64,000 nucleotides of DNA, taken from the NCBI GenBank assembly GCA_963920765.1, contig OY987250.1:12516409-12580408 (forward strand), in the 5' to 3' direction. Below, piece after piece: positions 46,801-56,925 of the stretch; the stretch's first letter is position 1, and each line of letters opens with the position of its first letter. This DNA comes from Ulota crispa. Its lineage: Eukaryota; Streptophyta; Bryopsida; Orthotrichales; Orthotrichaceae. The position numbers were made by a program, and so were the translations under genes. A model generated the notes under the pieces. It was not told the origin of the DNA, ran no database searches, and saw only the letters and a program-made list of their open reading frames with translations.

Positions 46801-48929
46801 TATACTTTGTATACAAAATCCAAAACTACATGAATAGTGTAGATTTATTTTGAGCAAATATTCTGGAGTGTATAGTAAGAATGCTTAGCAAATGTGCAAG
46901 GAATTCTAAAATGTCATTTGAAAAAGGTTTGTAGTACAGAAAAATTCAGGATTGATATAGATTGTACTTGTCTTTTTTTCATTTGACGATGTAGTTCAGT
47001 TAATTTATACACATAGACTTGGGGGTTTTCATTGAATTTCAAATTTGAGAGGCTTTTTTTATAGAAAATATTGTTTTTAAATTGCCGTAAACCTTTCAAA
47101 CTACAACTTCAAAATCATACCTTTATTTTCATAGTATTTATGTTTAGGGAATTGCCAATGCGACACCTTAAATTGTTAATGAGACACCTCCTGTGAGCAT
47201 GAAATATGATTTTTAATGCTGATTTTTTAATTTGGTTTAAAAGATTTGTTCCATCTTTATCATTCTAAGGCAATACTCAAGAAAAAAGTATGCTTAAATT
47301 TGAAACTAAAAATGTAGGACTTTTAAGGTACTTAAATAAAAAATACATCAAAAAATAGTATAGGTGCATTAATATTTCAACAAAAATTTGTATTTGCCAT
47401 GTTTTCTTTTAAGGAGGTGGTAATGCTATAATTGAATGAATGATGAACCACTTGAATAAATCAAAATCAGAATTAAAAATCACATTTCATGCCACAAGGG
47501 GTGTCTCTTTAGCTATTTAGGGTGTCCAATAAGCTATTCCCTATGATTATTGAGAACTTTATAGAGATTAATAGGGAAGAGCCTCATACTCTAATTTATG
47601 GATAATATACTAGTATAGGCACCTGTTGGTCTAACGGGACGCAAAATAAGATCAAGTTCAATGATACAAAACATTTCCTCCGCAAGATAATAATTCTTAC
47701 TTTTTGTCAACATACTCCAATTTCAAATTTTACCCATGCACTAAACATCTGTCATTGTTTACAAAACATTCCCTTACAACACAATTTTTTTCAATACCCA
47801 TAGAGTTTTTTATTCATGCATGGAATAAAAGGAAAGTCGCAATTTTTCACTCAAAAAAATAATATTTATTTTCTATCAACACACTTTTTTTACCCACATG
47901 GTAATTATCCACTCATTTTTTTTTTTTTGAGTTTTTTACCCACAGAAATTTGTTACATTTTTTAATTATTTACCCACACATTTTTTTACGCAAACAATTT
48001 TTTTACCCATACATTTTTTTCTCATGTAAGTTTTTACCCATGCAAGTTTATCCCTGCAAATTTTTACCCATACATGTTTGTTTATCCATGCAGTAAAAAT
48101 ACTACAATAAAATAAAAATATCGCTAAATAAGTAAATCATATTTTTTGTTTCTTACCCAACCAAGTTCTTACCCAGGCATGTTTATTTACCTAGGCATGT
48201 TTATTTACCCATGCAATAAAAGGATAGACAGGTAGGTAAAAACGGTAGGTGGTAGGTAGAAAGCATTGTCGCGTGGTAAAACATATTCTATTATATAGAT
48301 AGATGTAATGTACGAGATGTTATGCACGATTAGAAGTAGACATGTGGAGAGAGACATGGCCCATTAATTGTTTGAAATTACGGTAAATTTATCCAATTTT
48401 AAATAAGAGACATGAGCCATATTAGGTATAAAATTTTCAAAAACATTGACCTACCGACCACATTTGAGTTTTAAACACACATTGACACTTGAATAATAAG
48501 TGCATTGCCTTTGAACACATAGAATTATTAAAAACGGAATGGGGGTGTCGTTTGAGTCAATGCAGAGGAAGACAACTAATTAAGACTCATTAAAAACCAG
48601 ATTAAATAAGAACCACAAGCCCATTTTGTGTGATTACATAATCCAAACTCATGTAACCTTAATTGTATTTCCTTTTTAGTGCTAATTTCTCTTTCCTTTA
48701 GGATTTGTTGAATTTCAGTGGTCGACTAAGTTACAGTATTTTTATAATTGAGATTTTAAGTGGGAGAACATCCTACCCTTCTGAATAACACCTTTTTTTT
48801 GGAAACATTTTTTTAATTTTTCAAAAAGCCCACCCTGACTTTTTCATTGTCTTCCTGTTCTACAGATGCCGCTATGTTTTCTGTTATGCATGTGGAGCAA
48901 AAAAGACCTTGTGTAAGTGCCGAAGATGA
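40820..48929 (+). CDS. RING-IBR-RING (RBR) E3 ubiquitin ligase, three exons
   Basis: RBR ligases take ubiquitin from an E2 onto a RING2 cysteine and then onto a target. Exons: 40820-40919, 43168-43648, 48866-48929; all splice sites are GT-AG and the joined frame codes for 214 residues. RING1: C17-x2-C20, C35-x-H37-x2-C40-x2-C43, C61, C66. IBR: C104, C109, C124, C127, C132, C135, H140, C145. RING2: C175-x2-C178, the presumed catalytic C188 in the motif GCNYM, C193, C195, C200, C203. The start ATG leaves only 16 residues before RING1, which is short for plant RBRs; an in-frame stop lies about 27 bp upstream, so extra upstream exons are possible. A gtaagt inside exon 3 (from 48913) could be a donor giving a longer C-terminus. 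Introns of 2.2 and 5.2 kb are full of transposons. Confidence 0.82.
41175..41478. mobile_element. TA-flanked AGGTAGGAGG element, in RBR intron 1
   Basis: Starts AGGTAGGAGGTTCTAAAATGG and ends as its inverse, flanked by TA (41173-41174 and 41479-41480). A 304-bp uninterrupted copy of the outer element at 34585-37320. The minus frame 40996-41286 crossing it is not a gene. Confidence 0.82.
41496..41660. mobile_element. truncated TA element end
   Basis: TA then AGGTAGGAGGCTCATGAACC, a left terminus of the same family 16 bp after the previous element, followed by the familiar gaattttggggaggtgatac text. No matching right end was found, so it is taken as a fragment. Confidence 0.5.
42001..43190. 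repeat. tandem duplication across RBR intron 1/exon 2
   Basis: Two direct copies of about 290-315 bp. Copy 1 is 42001-42901, interrupted by a Stowaway MITE; copy 2 is 42902-43190. Shared text includes catcatttaacaacagtag, the phrase cactgcaagatacctctg-like block, and the end aggctgtgatcacaagtact. Each copy carries a splice acceptor (ggcag) and the first 20 bases of exon 2. In copy 1 the exon-like part is 42881-42900; reading on from it in frame meets a stop at about 43006. Only copy 2 leads into the full RBR exon. Confidence 0.9.
42067..42652. mobile_element. Stowaway MITE, 586 bp
   Basis: Starts CTCCCTCCGTCCCTCT and ends agagggacagagggag, with TA at 42065-42066 and 42653-42654: the classic plant Stowaway (Tc1/mariner) terminus. 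The unoccupied target is visible in copy 2 of the surrounding duplication (TA at 42965-42966). Inside are two direct copies of about 160 bp (about 42275-42430 and 42431-42591) containing gatggtatagtgattctaga, making it longer than a usual Stowaway. Confidence 0.93.
44252..44456. mobile_element. TTAA element, 205 bp, in RBR intron 2
   Basis: TTAA (44248-44251) then CCCCTGAAGGGCCC; right end gccgcaaagggg then TTAA (44457-44460). The right TTAA is also the first four bases of the 9-bp duplication of the next MITE, so that MITE landed exactly at this element's border. Confidence 0.68.
44466..44775. mobile_element. Mutator-type MITE in RBR intron 2
   Basis: A 310-bp element starting GGGAAAATTTCATGGATACCC and ending gggtattcatgaaatttccc. 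The flanks ttaaatgtt (44457-44465) and ttaaatatt (44776-44784) match at eight of nine positions. The ends resemble those of 30217-30721. The 98-codon frame overlapping it is not a gene. Confidence 0.82.
44815..45335. mobile_element. MITE of the gcaacctaaatgcac family
   Basis: Related, inverted, to 26845-27165. It contains ggcaacctaaatgcactat at about 45014 and gcaacctaaacacaatatt at about 45297 in tandem-like arrangement, plus an internal inverted pair aattaggttgcctcacc and ggtaaggcaacccaatt (44983-45060). Probably two overlapping or rearranged copies. Confidence 0.45.
45664..45825. mobile_element. tiny CACTA derivative with subterminal repeats
   Basis: Starts CACTAAAAAATG and ends cccttgtagtg, with flanks aat and aac. 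Inside are repeats of gtccaaattgac, as in 3549-4334. A further block of the same repeats follows at 45950-46110 without clear ends. Both are probably deletion products of the same CACTA family. Confidence 0.5.
46499..46550. repeat. atacatac-type microsatellite
   Basis: A run of imperfect atac and atat tetranucleotides. Confidence 0.9.
47147..47541. mobile_element. fold-back MITE, about 395 bp
   Basis: Starts GGGAATTGCCAATGCGACACC and ends ggtgtccaataagctattccc. The flanks tatgttta (47139-47146) and tatgatta (47542-47549) differ at one of eight positions. The arms pair around gacacctcctgtg and aaggggtgtctc and around gaaatatgatttttaatgc. The terminus GGGAATTG links it to 25093 and 27295. Confidence 0.68.
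47880..48235. repeat. degenerate tttacccatgca repeat
   Basis: About fifteen irregularly spaced copies of tttacccatgca-like words mixed with poly-T. Lies near the 3' end of RBR intron 2. Confidence 0.6.
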
Positions 48930-51317
48930 AAGGCCAATTTATTTCATTTTATTGTTTAACCTCATTTTATCATGGAAAAGGTTCTTGCGTTAGGTTATGT
49001 AGACAAGTATGCCTTGCCCGTACTTTGAGTTTTCTCCTTTGCTTTTTTAAAATTTTCTCTTTCTGTTATTTGTCTTGTCCAACTTGTACCTATGTTTGCT
49101 TTCCTTTGTCAGTCTCCCTCTCCCTTTTTTTTTTCTCCCTCTCCCTTTTTTTTTTCTCCCTCCCCCTCAAATTTCAAGTGATTTTGACCCTCCCTTCCTT
49201 ACTTTTTCCTCTCCCTCTTCCCCCTGTAATAGAACATTTCAAAATTATGGTGTTAATAGAGAATTTCAAATTTCTTGTGATAGATAGGCACTTGATTAGA
49301 GACATCAAAAATTAAACTATTTTCAAGTGTGCTAAACTGGGTGTTGGTAAAATAAACTTAAAAAAACATTGGCCTACAATGATTTAACAAAATAACGATC
49401 CCAATTGAAAATGAAGAAATCTGTTTTTATTATATTTTTGTTTCTGTGTTTTGTTTGGATTGTTTTGGATTGGAAACTGTATTGCCACGTAGATGGCTTT
49501 GTATTTCAGGTTCATAGTTTGATTTGAGTGGCCCCAAGCAAGAGTCCCTCTATTATCTTGGCTCCTGCCCTGGGTGGTAGTTGAGTTGCAGGTTCTTTGT
49601 TGTATGTAGTCGGTCCATCTTTTTGTTTGGATGTTTTTTCCCATAGCCGCTGTTTTCAATTGGAGGCTTGTACCATTATTCTTGCAATGAGTTCTCTATC
49701 ATTTGCGGCAAAAAAACAATTAAATAAATGGTAATTCAAAGTGGTTTTGATTTTGTAAGCAATATTTAGATTTAGGTGATGTTAACACAATAATAGTCAA
49801 TTGGTTTCTATTTCACCCTTTGTAGTGTCATTGTCAAAAAACAAGCTGTCACTCTATAAGAGGATTTGTCTGGCTTGCTAAGGTATATACACAAACTTCC
49901 TCAAGGTAGTTTCTCTAAATGCAAAGTTCTTTCCTTTGTAATCTAGAGGCAATAAAGCAAGGTAAGAGTTTTTGTTTCCTTGAGAGTGTAAACTTGAAAT
50001 GTGGCCTTGGAATCATGAGGTTAAATTTTGTGGTTAAGATTGTTATCAAATTGTTAGGGTCATAAATTATTCACTAGTAGTAAGAAGGTACATTGCTTAG
50101 GAACATAAGGATGGTACAAGAATATAGTAGTTGGAGAGCTAACAATATGAGTTGGCTTGTCCAAAGGTTCTTGGCAAATGAATTTTATTTTGTTTTTGTT
50201 TGCCTTGGAAATGAGTACTTTTCAAAAGAAATTTAATGATATGGTGATTTTTGTAATTTCTAAACCCAATATTTTATTTTATTTGTAAAAAAGCAAGTCT
50301 AAGGAGGCCACATTTATTGTATATGTTTAATTATTTTGTTTCTAGGCTATACATGCAATACCATGTTGAGTCAAGATGAATAAATCTTGCTCTTTTCCAT
50401 CTCCATCTGTTAACATATTAAGGACCAGGTTTATGACTAAGTCTACATGGTCATATCCCACACTATTTTTGATTGCAAAATCATTCCACATCTTCTAAGT
50501 TTGAATATTGTTTTGTATTGCAAGAGGTCATATCTTGTCTATGTGTCTTGTCTATGTGTGTAGAATAATTCAAAGTGACTTCTTGAATGAATGTAGCAAA
50601 TATAGATTTTGTGTTCAAATATGAAAATAAATTGATAAACAAAACAAAACCTTCTCTAAATCAAAGTTCTTTCTTGAGTAACAAGTAGCAATGAAGTATA
50701 TTGTTAACAATGTTTAAACTTTGGCTTTTTCTTAAATGAACCCTACTCGCCTTCAAATATGAGCACTGAATCAAATTACTCAAATTATACTTCAGTTGTC
50801 TTTTTTCTAATAGATTGCTTAGAATTTAACATACTAATAGATAAAACAGACAATTGTGGATGTTGATTATCTTAATGTGTTATGGTGACGGATGATAATC
50901 ATGACAATATTTGAGAAATCAAACATGCAAAAAATTTGTATGAAAATTTGGATTTCAAACCAATAGCAAATTAACTTTTCAGAGAAATTTTTCTTATTGT
51001 AATTCAAAACATAACATAAATGCATCTTCAAAGTTGTGTAATTTGAGTTTTATCTTATAGACTTTGCAACTGCAATAACTTGGCAATGTTTTCTTAGTTT
51101 CAATTTTTGGGGAAGAGAGCGTATGAATAAAAACAAAAGTGTCATTTGTATAGTTAACACCATTTTAAAAAAATTGGACTTACTCTTATTTCTTTAGAAT
51201 CCTCAATGATTGTAAATTCACAACTCAATTCAAAAAGTTTAAGCTCTTAAAACAAACTTCCATGCTGGTTTAGAATTGGAAAGCCCTGAAATGGAAAGCC
51301 CCAAACAAATTTGCACT
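48930..51317. other. 3' flank of the RBR gene and intergenic DNA
   Basis: No second gene is recognised. Bases 49380-49670 have a less AT-rich composition and a 91-codon minus frame rich in Asn, Gln and Lys that matches nothing I know; it could be an RBR 3' untranslated exon. The rest (49700-51300) is AT-rich with no identifiable repeat boundary. Confidence 0.4.
49115..49215. repeat. CT-rich pyrimidine tract downstream of the RBR gene
   Basis: An almost pure C/T stretch containing two copies of ctccctctccc followed by runs of T. It lies about 190 bp after the stop codon and could be in the 3' untranslated region or a following intron. Confidence 0.8.
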
Positions 51318-51321
51318 TTAA

Positions 51322-52250
51322 CCCCTAAAGGACTATTGTTCCTTTGAGGGACAGGTGGGAGTTCGGGCATGTACCTTTGGATAAGCTACTTTGTGTGATT
51401 TTCTGAAATTTTTATTGAAGGTGTGGAATTCAGAAATCTATGCATGCATCTAATTTTTTCTTCATTTTGATAATTATTGAATAACTTACACAATAATTTC
51501 TGAAAATTTGGGGAGGACTGCCTGTCCGGGCAGCCCAAAAACTTCTTTAAAAATTAAATTTTTTAAAATTAAAATTCGAAATTGGTTCTTTAGATTTTTT
51601 TTAATGGGTGAGAAGCTTTGAATCATTCAATTTCAATCAATGAGATCAAAGTTATGAGGAGTTTTTGTTTGCGGGCACTTATGGATTCTCTACTCTAAAA
51701 TAAACTTTGAAGTCCTTTATTTTACTCAATTTTCATTATTTTGGAAAAAAAATTAAACCAAAGGATGTAGATTGTTTATCACAACATTTTCACCATTAGG
51801 ATTTGCAAATTTCATTTTAATAATTAAATTCTTAACAATTTAGTGATTTGACTCATTCTCTACTTCTGTTTACTTACTAATTTTTCCCATGTGTTGTATA
51901 CTTCTAATTGATTTGAAAATTCTCCCACACATACCTAACATGATCTCCTACATGGAAAAAAAAAGCGCAACTTTGGGTAGAGCAAGTTTTTTGTTATAAG
52001 AGTGATCAAAGGCTTCTGAAAACTTGGGGGCAACATGAAAAAAAACTTTTCTTTTCACTTTAGATGTAAATACCTCATCCATCTCCATATGGAATGATGA
52101 CCTGGTTTTTTTTCCACAAATACCTAATTCAATCTAGGGCAAGGTCCTATGGTTGGATTTCCCAAATTTAAAAAAAAAAAAACTACCTTCTTACTAACCC
52201 CCCAAAAGTGCCAGTGATTTTCACTGAAAAATGGCTCAGTCGTATAGGGG
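51322..52250. mobile_element. TTAA element, 929 bp
   Basis: TTAA (51318-51321) then CCCCTAAAGGACTATTG; right end ctcagtcgtatagggg then TTAA (52251-52254). It is the inverse relative of 15237-16159 over its whole length. No coding sequence. Confidence 0.85.
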
Positions 52251-52254
52251 TTAA

Positions 52255-52876
52255 AACTCTTTGTTGAAATTGGGTTTTCCAATACCCAAGCCATCATGGA
52301 AGCTAACCCTTAATTGTGAAATAATTCATTTTCCCTAGAGTATCCAAACCACCTTTGAACTGAATATGGATAACCAAATCAAATTTTAAAACGATCTAAA
52401 ACAATACATACCTCCCAATCAACACCAACTATCTATTCTAATTACCATAAGCTTATGCTTCACTACACGTAAATAAAATACAAAAAACCAAAAAACAAAA
52501 GAAATTTCGAAGAGCAAAATTGCTGAAATCCAAAACATTGAAAAGCACTCTTTCATCTAATGATCCAATCAACGTCAATGAACTCAAAGTGGTGTGAACT
52601 AAGTAGCATCGAAGACAGTTTTAATTTCACCGGCTAAAATCCAGTAATTCCCATTTCAACCAGTTTACCCACAATCATGCACTGGTTCAATGTGCGGGAA
52701 AAACTGGCCGTTAGTTCATAGTTAGCCAGCGGAATTGGAAAAAACATCGGTTGCATTTTGAAATTGTTGGCAAAAAATATTGGTTATATTTTACTTAAAA
52801 ATATAAATATGATATATTACTATATAAATATAGAAAAATAGTTAACACAATCCGGCAAAAAAATCGGTTGAATACG
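52255..52876. other. intergenic DNA, nothing recognised
   Basis: AT-rich sequence with repeated aaaatcggttg/aacatcggttg words near 52740-52870, without a supported gene or element boundary. Confidence 0.45.
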
Positions 52877-52878
52877 TA

Positions 52879-53275
52879 AGGTAGTCGGCTGTAATTGCGA
52901 CCCTCATATTTAAAGAGTTCCATAGCCAGTCCAAGAATGGATATGAGATGGTTCTTGAATGGACCCTTCTTAATCTTAAAAGAAAAAGTGTATTTTATTG
53001 CAAGAGCCAATCATACTCCTCTATTCACTTGATCTCTTTACAAGTTGCAAGGGTACGCTTTATGGGAGGCCTAGGGTCACAGATAGGTGCCTAATACAAA
53101 AAATTTTGAAAATTCATCAACAATTCAATAATGCTTCAAAAACTATGGAAAAAATTGGGTTACATTTAGCGTCCATTTCTCTTTGACAAAAAATTAGGCA
53201 AAAAATTTTCATGTCTTGAAAAGCCCATGAAAATCTAGAACAGCCCTTAAAGTGACGGCTTTAGAGCGACTACCT
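52879..53275. mobile_element. TA-family AGGTAGTCGGC element
   Basis: TA then AGGTAGTCGGCTGTAATTGC; the right end agagcgactacct is followed by CA instead of TA. Related to 36901-37314. The two small frames overlapping it are not genes. Confidence 0.7.
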
Positions 53276-53527
53276 CAAATTGCTAGTTTTTAGCTAGTGA
53301 AGTCCAAAATAATTCCTGAACATTGCACCGGTTATTTCCTATAAATTTTTTATACTTAGGTTGTAATATATTGTAGTTATTTTTTACTATAGCTTTTGGC
53401 GGGCTTTTGTTTGGTAGTTTTAATTTCCAATTGACTTTTTTGCAGTTTCCATCGGCTAACATTACACAAAATGCGGGCCTGGTGTGAATTTAATGCACGA
53501 GGAGTGCCAAGTTTTAGTTACGACATA

Positions 53528-53922
53528 AGGTAGCAGCATCCATAAGTGTTGCATCCCCATGCTCGTCACCTGACAGTGGTAGGACTAGTCAATAAAAAAC
53601 AAATGGTTGTGGGTGACTGAGTGATGGTTATGTGTGATGAAGTGATGATTGTGGGTGACTTGCATGACGGTTTTGAGTACCCATCTCACTATTTAAGAAC
53701 CAACAAGCCTTGTGATTAGCATCTCTTACACATGGTTCTTACAATTTTAGTGATTTTGGATTTTGAAAAATCTTTGTGAACAAATGCTTGCAGTTGGAAC
53801 CTTGAAATTGATGCCAATATTTTTGGTTTCCATTTCCTAATACACAATATTTTTTTCAAAGTTAGTCAATTGTTTTACCTACTCCAAAACCTTTATTTCC
53901 ACGCTTATGGGTGCACCTACCT
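53528..53922. mobile_element. TA-flanked AGGTAGC element, uninterrupted copy
   Basis: Starts AGGTAGCAGCATCCATAAG and ends cttatgggtgcacctacct, with TA on both sides (53526-53527, 53923-53924). It is the intact, inverse relative of 34702-36695, and its TTAA at 53693-53696 is the empty target of the TTAA elements nested there. Confidence 0.82.
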
Positions 53923-53924
53923 TA

Positions 53925-55255
53925 GGCAGTTTTTTTTATTTTTTTATAATGATTTGCAAGTAGAATTTTTTGGATGAGTTGCCAACTCTCAAAATGAGAA
54001 ATTAGGAAAAAATTAGCAAAATTTTGAACCTTCCAGAAGACCCTTTAGAAATTTAAGAAAGGATCCCAAAACATGTACTTATTGCAACAAACAAATCACT
54101 AATTCCCTATTTTTGTCCACCCTTTGAGTTCAATGCAATCTTGAAAATGATATTGATGTGCCATCTCAATAGGACAAAGATGTGGGTACAATACAACCAG
54201 AAATTATATTTTACTCTACTTATATACATGAGTGAAGTACTTGGATAGTGACTAGTGAGTTTATTTACATATTTTATCAAAGTAATGCCTTTTTGTATTA
54301 TTTTAGATTGTGGATGTGGATAAAGTCCTTGTACAACAAGAAAGTCATATGAGGTAGAGACACTTCACACACTTTCTAACGTACCCACCCTAGGCTCAAT
54401 GAATGTTAAGAGTGTCAAATCTTAAGGGTCTTGTGGAGAGTTCATAATTTTGGTTGGCAACTAAGGAGGATTAAAAAGTCCCAACAATTTGACTAATCAT
54501 CTTACCATTACTTAGGAAATTTACCATTTGTGGTTTCTTTTTTCTAGATTTGGTCTAGGAGGATGGAAAGTTTGCCATAAAAATAAATAAAAATAAAGCT
54601 AGAATTAAAATTAAAATTAACCTGGGCTTAAAACGGCACAAAGTGGCAGTTGCGTGAGAGGAGCCAGGAGTTAAGTTTCTTATTGTTTGTATTCTTGAGT
54701 TTGACCTAGAGGCCATGCTTAGAATTGCTTTGGAAGGACCAAATGAGGAGTTTGATTATATCATTAATGATGCCAAAATTTTGTAACAAATTGACAATAA
54801 GTATGGAGTTTCATATGTTGACCCTTTAAGTTACTTGATTTTCTTCATTTGCCTTAATCCAAATAGTGCTTCATATTTGTTTGACTTACTTGATTCTCAA
54901 AATGGTAAGTTGGGTTGAATTACATGTATTGTTGTGTTGTACTTACTAGCTTTTGAAAAATACATGAACCCTCTTTTGAATCTACACATTTTTAAAGGCA
55001 AAATCCTTGACCATAAGAAGGTGAAGTCGCTTGGCCAAATTCAACTCTTGCTAAGAGCATTGAATTATAGAACCATAAATTATGCATAAACCCCTTTGAA
55101 AGGATCACATAAGAAAAAAAACAAATCCAATTATAAACATCACATTTAGGAAGTATGCCAAAGAGAAATTCAAAAACCCAAAAATTTGCCAAATGATAAA
55201 TAGAAATGACAAATGAATACTAAAAAAGAAGAAGCTGATCTTTAGGTAACTACCA
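53925..55255. other. intergenic DNA with a possible hAT-like remnant
   Basis: AT-rich. The plus strand at about 54710-54840 reads LRIALEGPNEEFDYIINDAK followed by a stop and a continued frame, with similarity in style to the C-terminal part of some plant hAT transposases. It is too short and broken to be sure. The rest holds no recognisable feature. Confidence 0.3.
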
Positions 55256-55860
55256 AGTGGAAAAACATATTGCCACCCTTATCAACAATAGTAGAAATTC
55301 ACCAATTTTTCAACTCAATTTATCGCACATATGTCGATGTGGGAGCCAAGGTGGAAAAGCTTAGATTTTGTTCAAACAAGGGTAATAGTAATAATTTGCC
55401 CCCTATTTTTCTATTGTTCAATTGTATCCTCCTCTACACCAAGTTGTGCATTTAGGTTGCCCCACACTAATTTCTTAACATTTCACACTATTTAAATACT
55501 TGTTGTTGCTACAGTAATTTTCAGCAATAATTACTCCTACAAAAAACTTTTTTAGGCCTTGACAAAACAAAAGAACTACATAAAGACAAATTAGCTGTGT
55601 CTATGTTGTTAACCATGTGAAATCTTAATGTCTAAAGAGTTACATGCACCTCCAAGTGGCCAAGCCATGAGTCATGATATAACTTTTCATGGTAAGGCAA
55701 CCTAAATGCAATATTTGGTGTAAGATTCCCCCTAATGCAGGTCTCTAAATCCAAATATGAATTTGAAATATCAAATTCAATCTCCCAGATGATAAACACC
55801 TAAACTCTCACATCTTCAGGTGGATGAAAAAACCATTGCTTTTCCACCCTGGCCCCCACA
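55256..55860. mobile_element. broken hairpin MITE with a nested gcaacc-family MITE
   Basis: The outer inverted words gtggaaaaacatattgccac and ggtggatgaaaaaaccattg, and internal text taataatttgccccctatt, recall the hairpin element family of 25093 and 27295. Inside, 55450-55725 carries the inverted pair gcatttaggttgcccca and ggcaacctaaatgcaat of the gcaacc family. Ends and duplications are not resolved. Confidence 0.45.
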
Positions 55861-56440
55861 TCGACTTATGTGCAGTAAACTGAGCCCGTTTTTCCATAGA
55901 ACTTTCCGGATTGGGGTGTGAAATAAAGATAGAAGAGCTTCCAGCATCGTCCACGGAATCAGTATTTTACTCAGATTTTCGAAGAAGATTTGTACTTTTT
56001 CCCACGTGGATTTTTAATAATTGGACAGGTCCTTTATTGAGAATAAAGGTACACTATTAATCATATAAAAGAAAAAGTAACCACTGGTAAGTGGTAACAA
56101 AGTCTCTCAAAAAGTGTCGTGGACAAAAGCAGGGTTGTACATTACTGCACTCAATCTCAAAGCCCCACTCCCACCCAGATAATTCACAGGTCTTGCCCAC
56201 CCAAGCACTAAAATAGGCCAAACTAAATACAAATTTGCTTCCACTTTGGTCATATTTGGAAAACTAAGTTTAGCACTAATCAGTAAAGTATACTATTCCC
56301 CTAGAATTATGGAACTATAAACAACGGTAACGTGGATTATCAAATTGCTGCTTTAATGAATGAGCTTCCCCCCTGGCCCTGAGTCCCTGACCCTCCCAGT
56401 CTCCCACGTTCGCTCACCTATTAAAGACATCCAAGTCTCC
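55861..56440. other. intergenic DNA before the S-acyltransferase leader repeats
   Basis: No gene or transposon terminus is recognised. Composition becomes less AT-rich towards 56350, marking the transition to the gene region. Confidence 0.4.
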
Positions 56441-56446
56441 GGTCAC

Positions 56447-56925
56447 CGTAGATTGTGAATCCAGAATGTACGACTGCTGTTGACTTGAGAACGATGGTGG
56501 AGCGCTACACACTTTTCAATGTTCCGACTATGAATGCGTAGACGATACTGGAGCATGTACGTGTGGGGTAGATTTGGGAGCTAAAGCGGAGGTATCAAGT
56601 CTATAGAGACCGTAGATTGTGAGTCTAGAATGTACGGCTGCTGTTGACTTGAGAACGATGGCAGAGCACTACCCTCTTTTCGATGTTTCGACTATGAATG
56701 CGTAGACTGTACTGTAGGATGTACGCGCGCGGTAGATTTGGGAGGTATCAAGTCTACGCCAGCCTTAGATTGTGAATCTAGAATGTACGGCAGCTGTTGA
56801 CTTGAGAGCGATGGCGGAGCGGGACACGCTTTTCGATGTATCGACGATGAATGCGTAGGCTACACTGTAGAATGTACGTAATGGGTAGATTTCGGAGCTA
56901 AAGCGGAGGTATCCATTACGGCAGG
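56447..56925. repeat. about 160-bp tandem repeat, three units
   Basis: Three head-to-tail units starting near 56447, 56611 and 56764. Each contains tagattgtgaatctagaatg, gctgttgacttgagaacgat, a phrase like cttttcgatgtttcgacta, and gaatgcgtag. The second unit is shorter. They lie about 1.3-1.7 kb before the S-acyltransferase start codon, in or near its promoter or leader. Confidence 0.88.

Larger units (their letters stand above)
43649..48865 (+). other. RBR intron 2 (5.2 kb)
   Basis: Intron between the exons coding for the first and second half of RING2. It starts gtaaaa and ends ttctacag. It contains a TTAA element, a Mutator-type MITE, a gcaacc-family MITE, a tiny CACTA derivative, a microsatellite, a fold-back element and a degenerate repeat, each listed separately. 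No other gene is seen within it. Confidence 0.75.
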
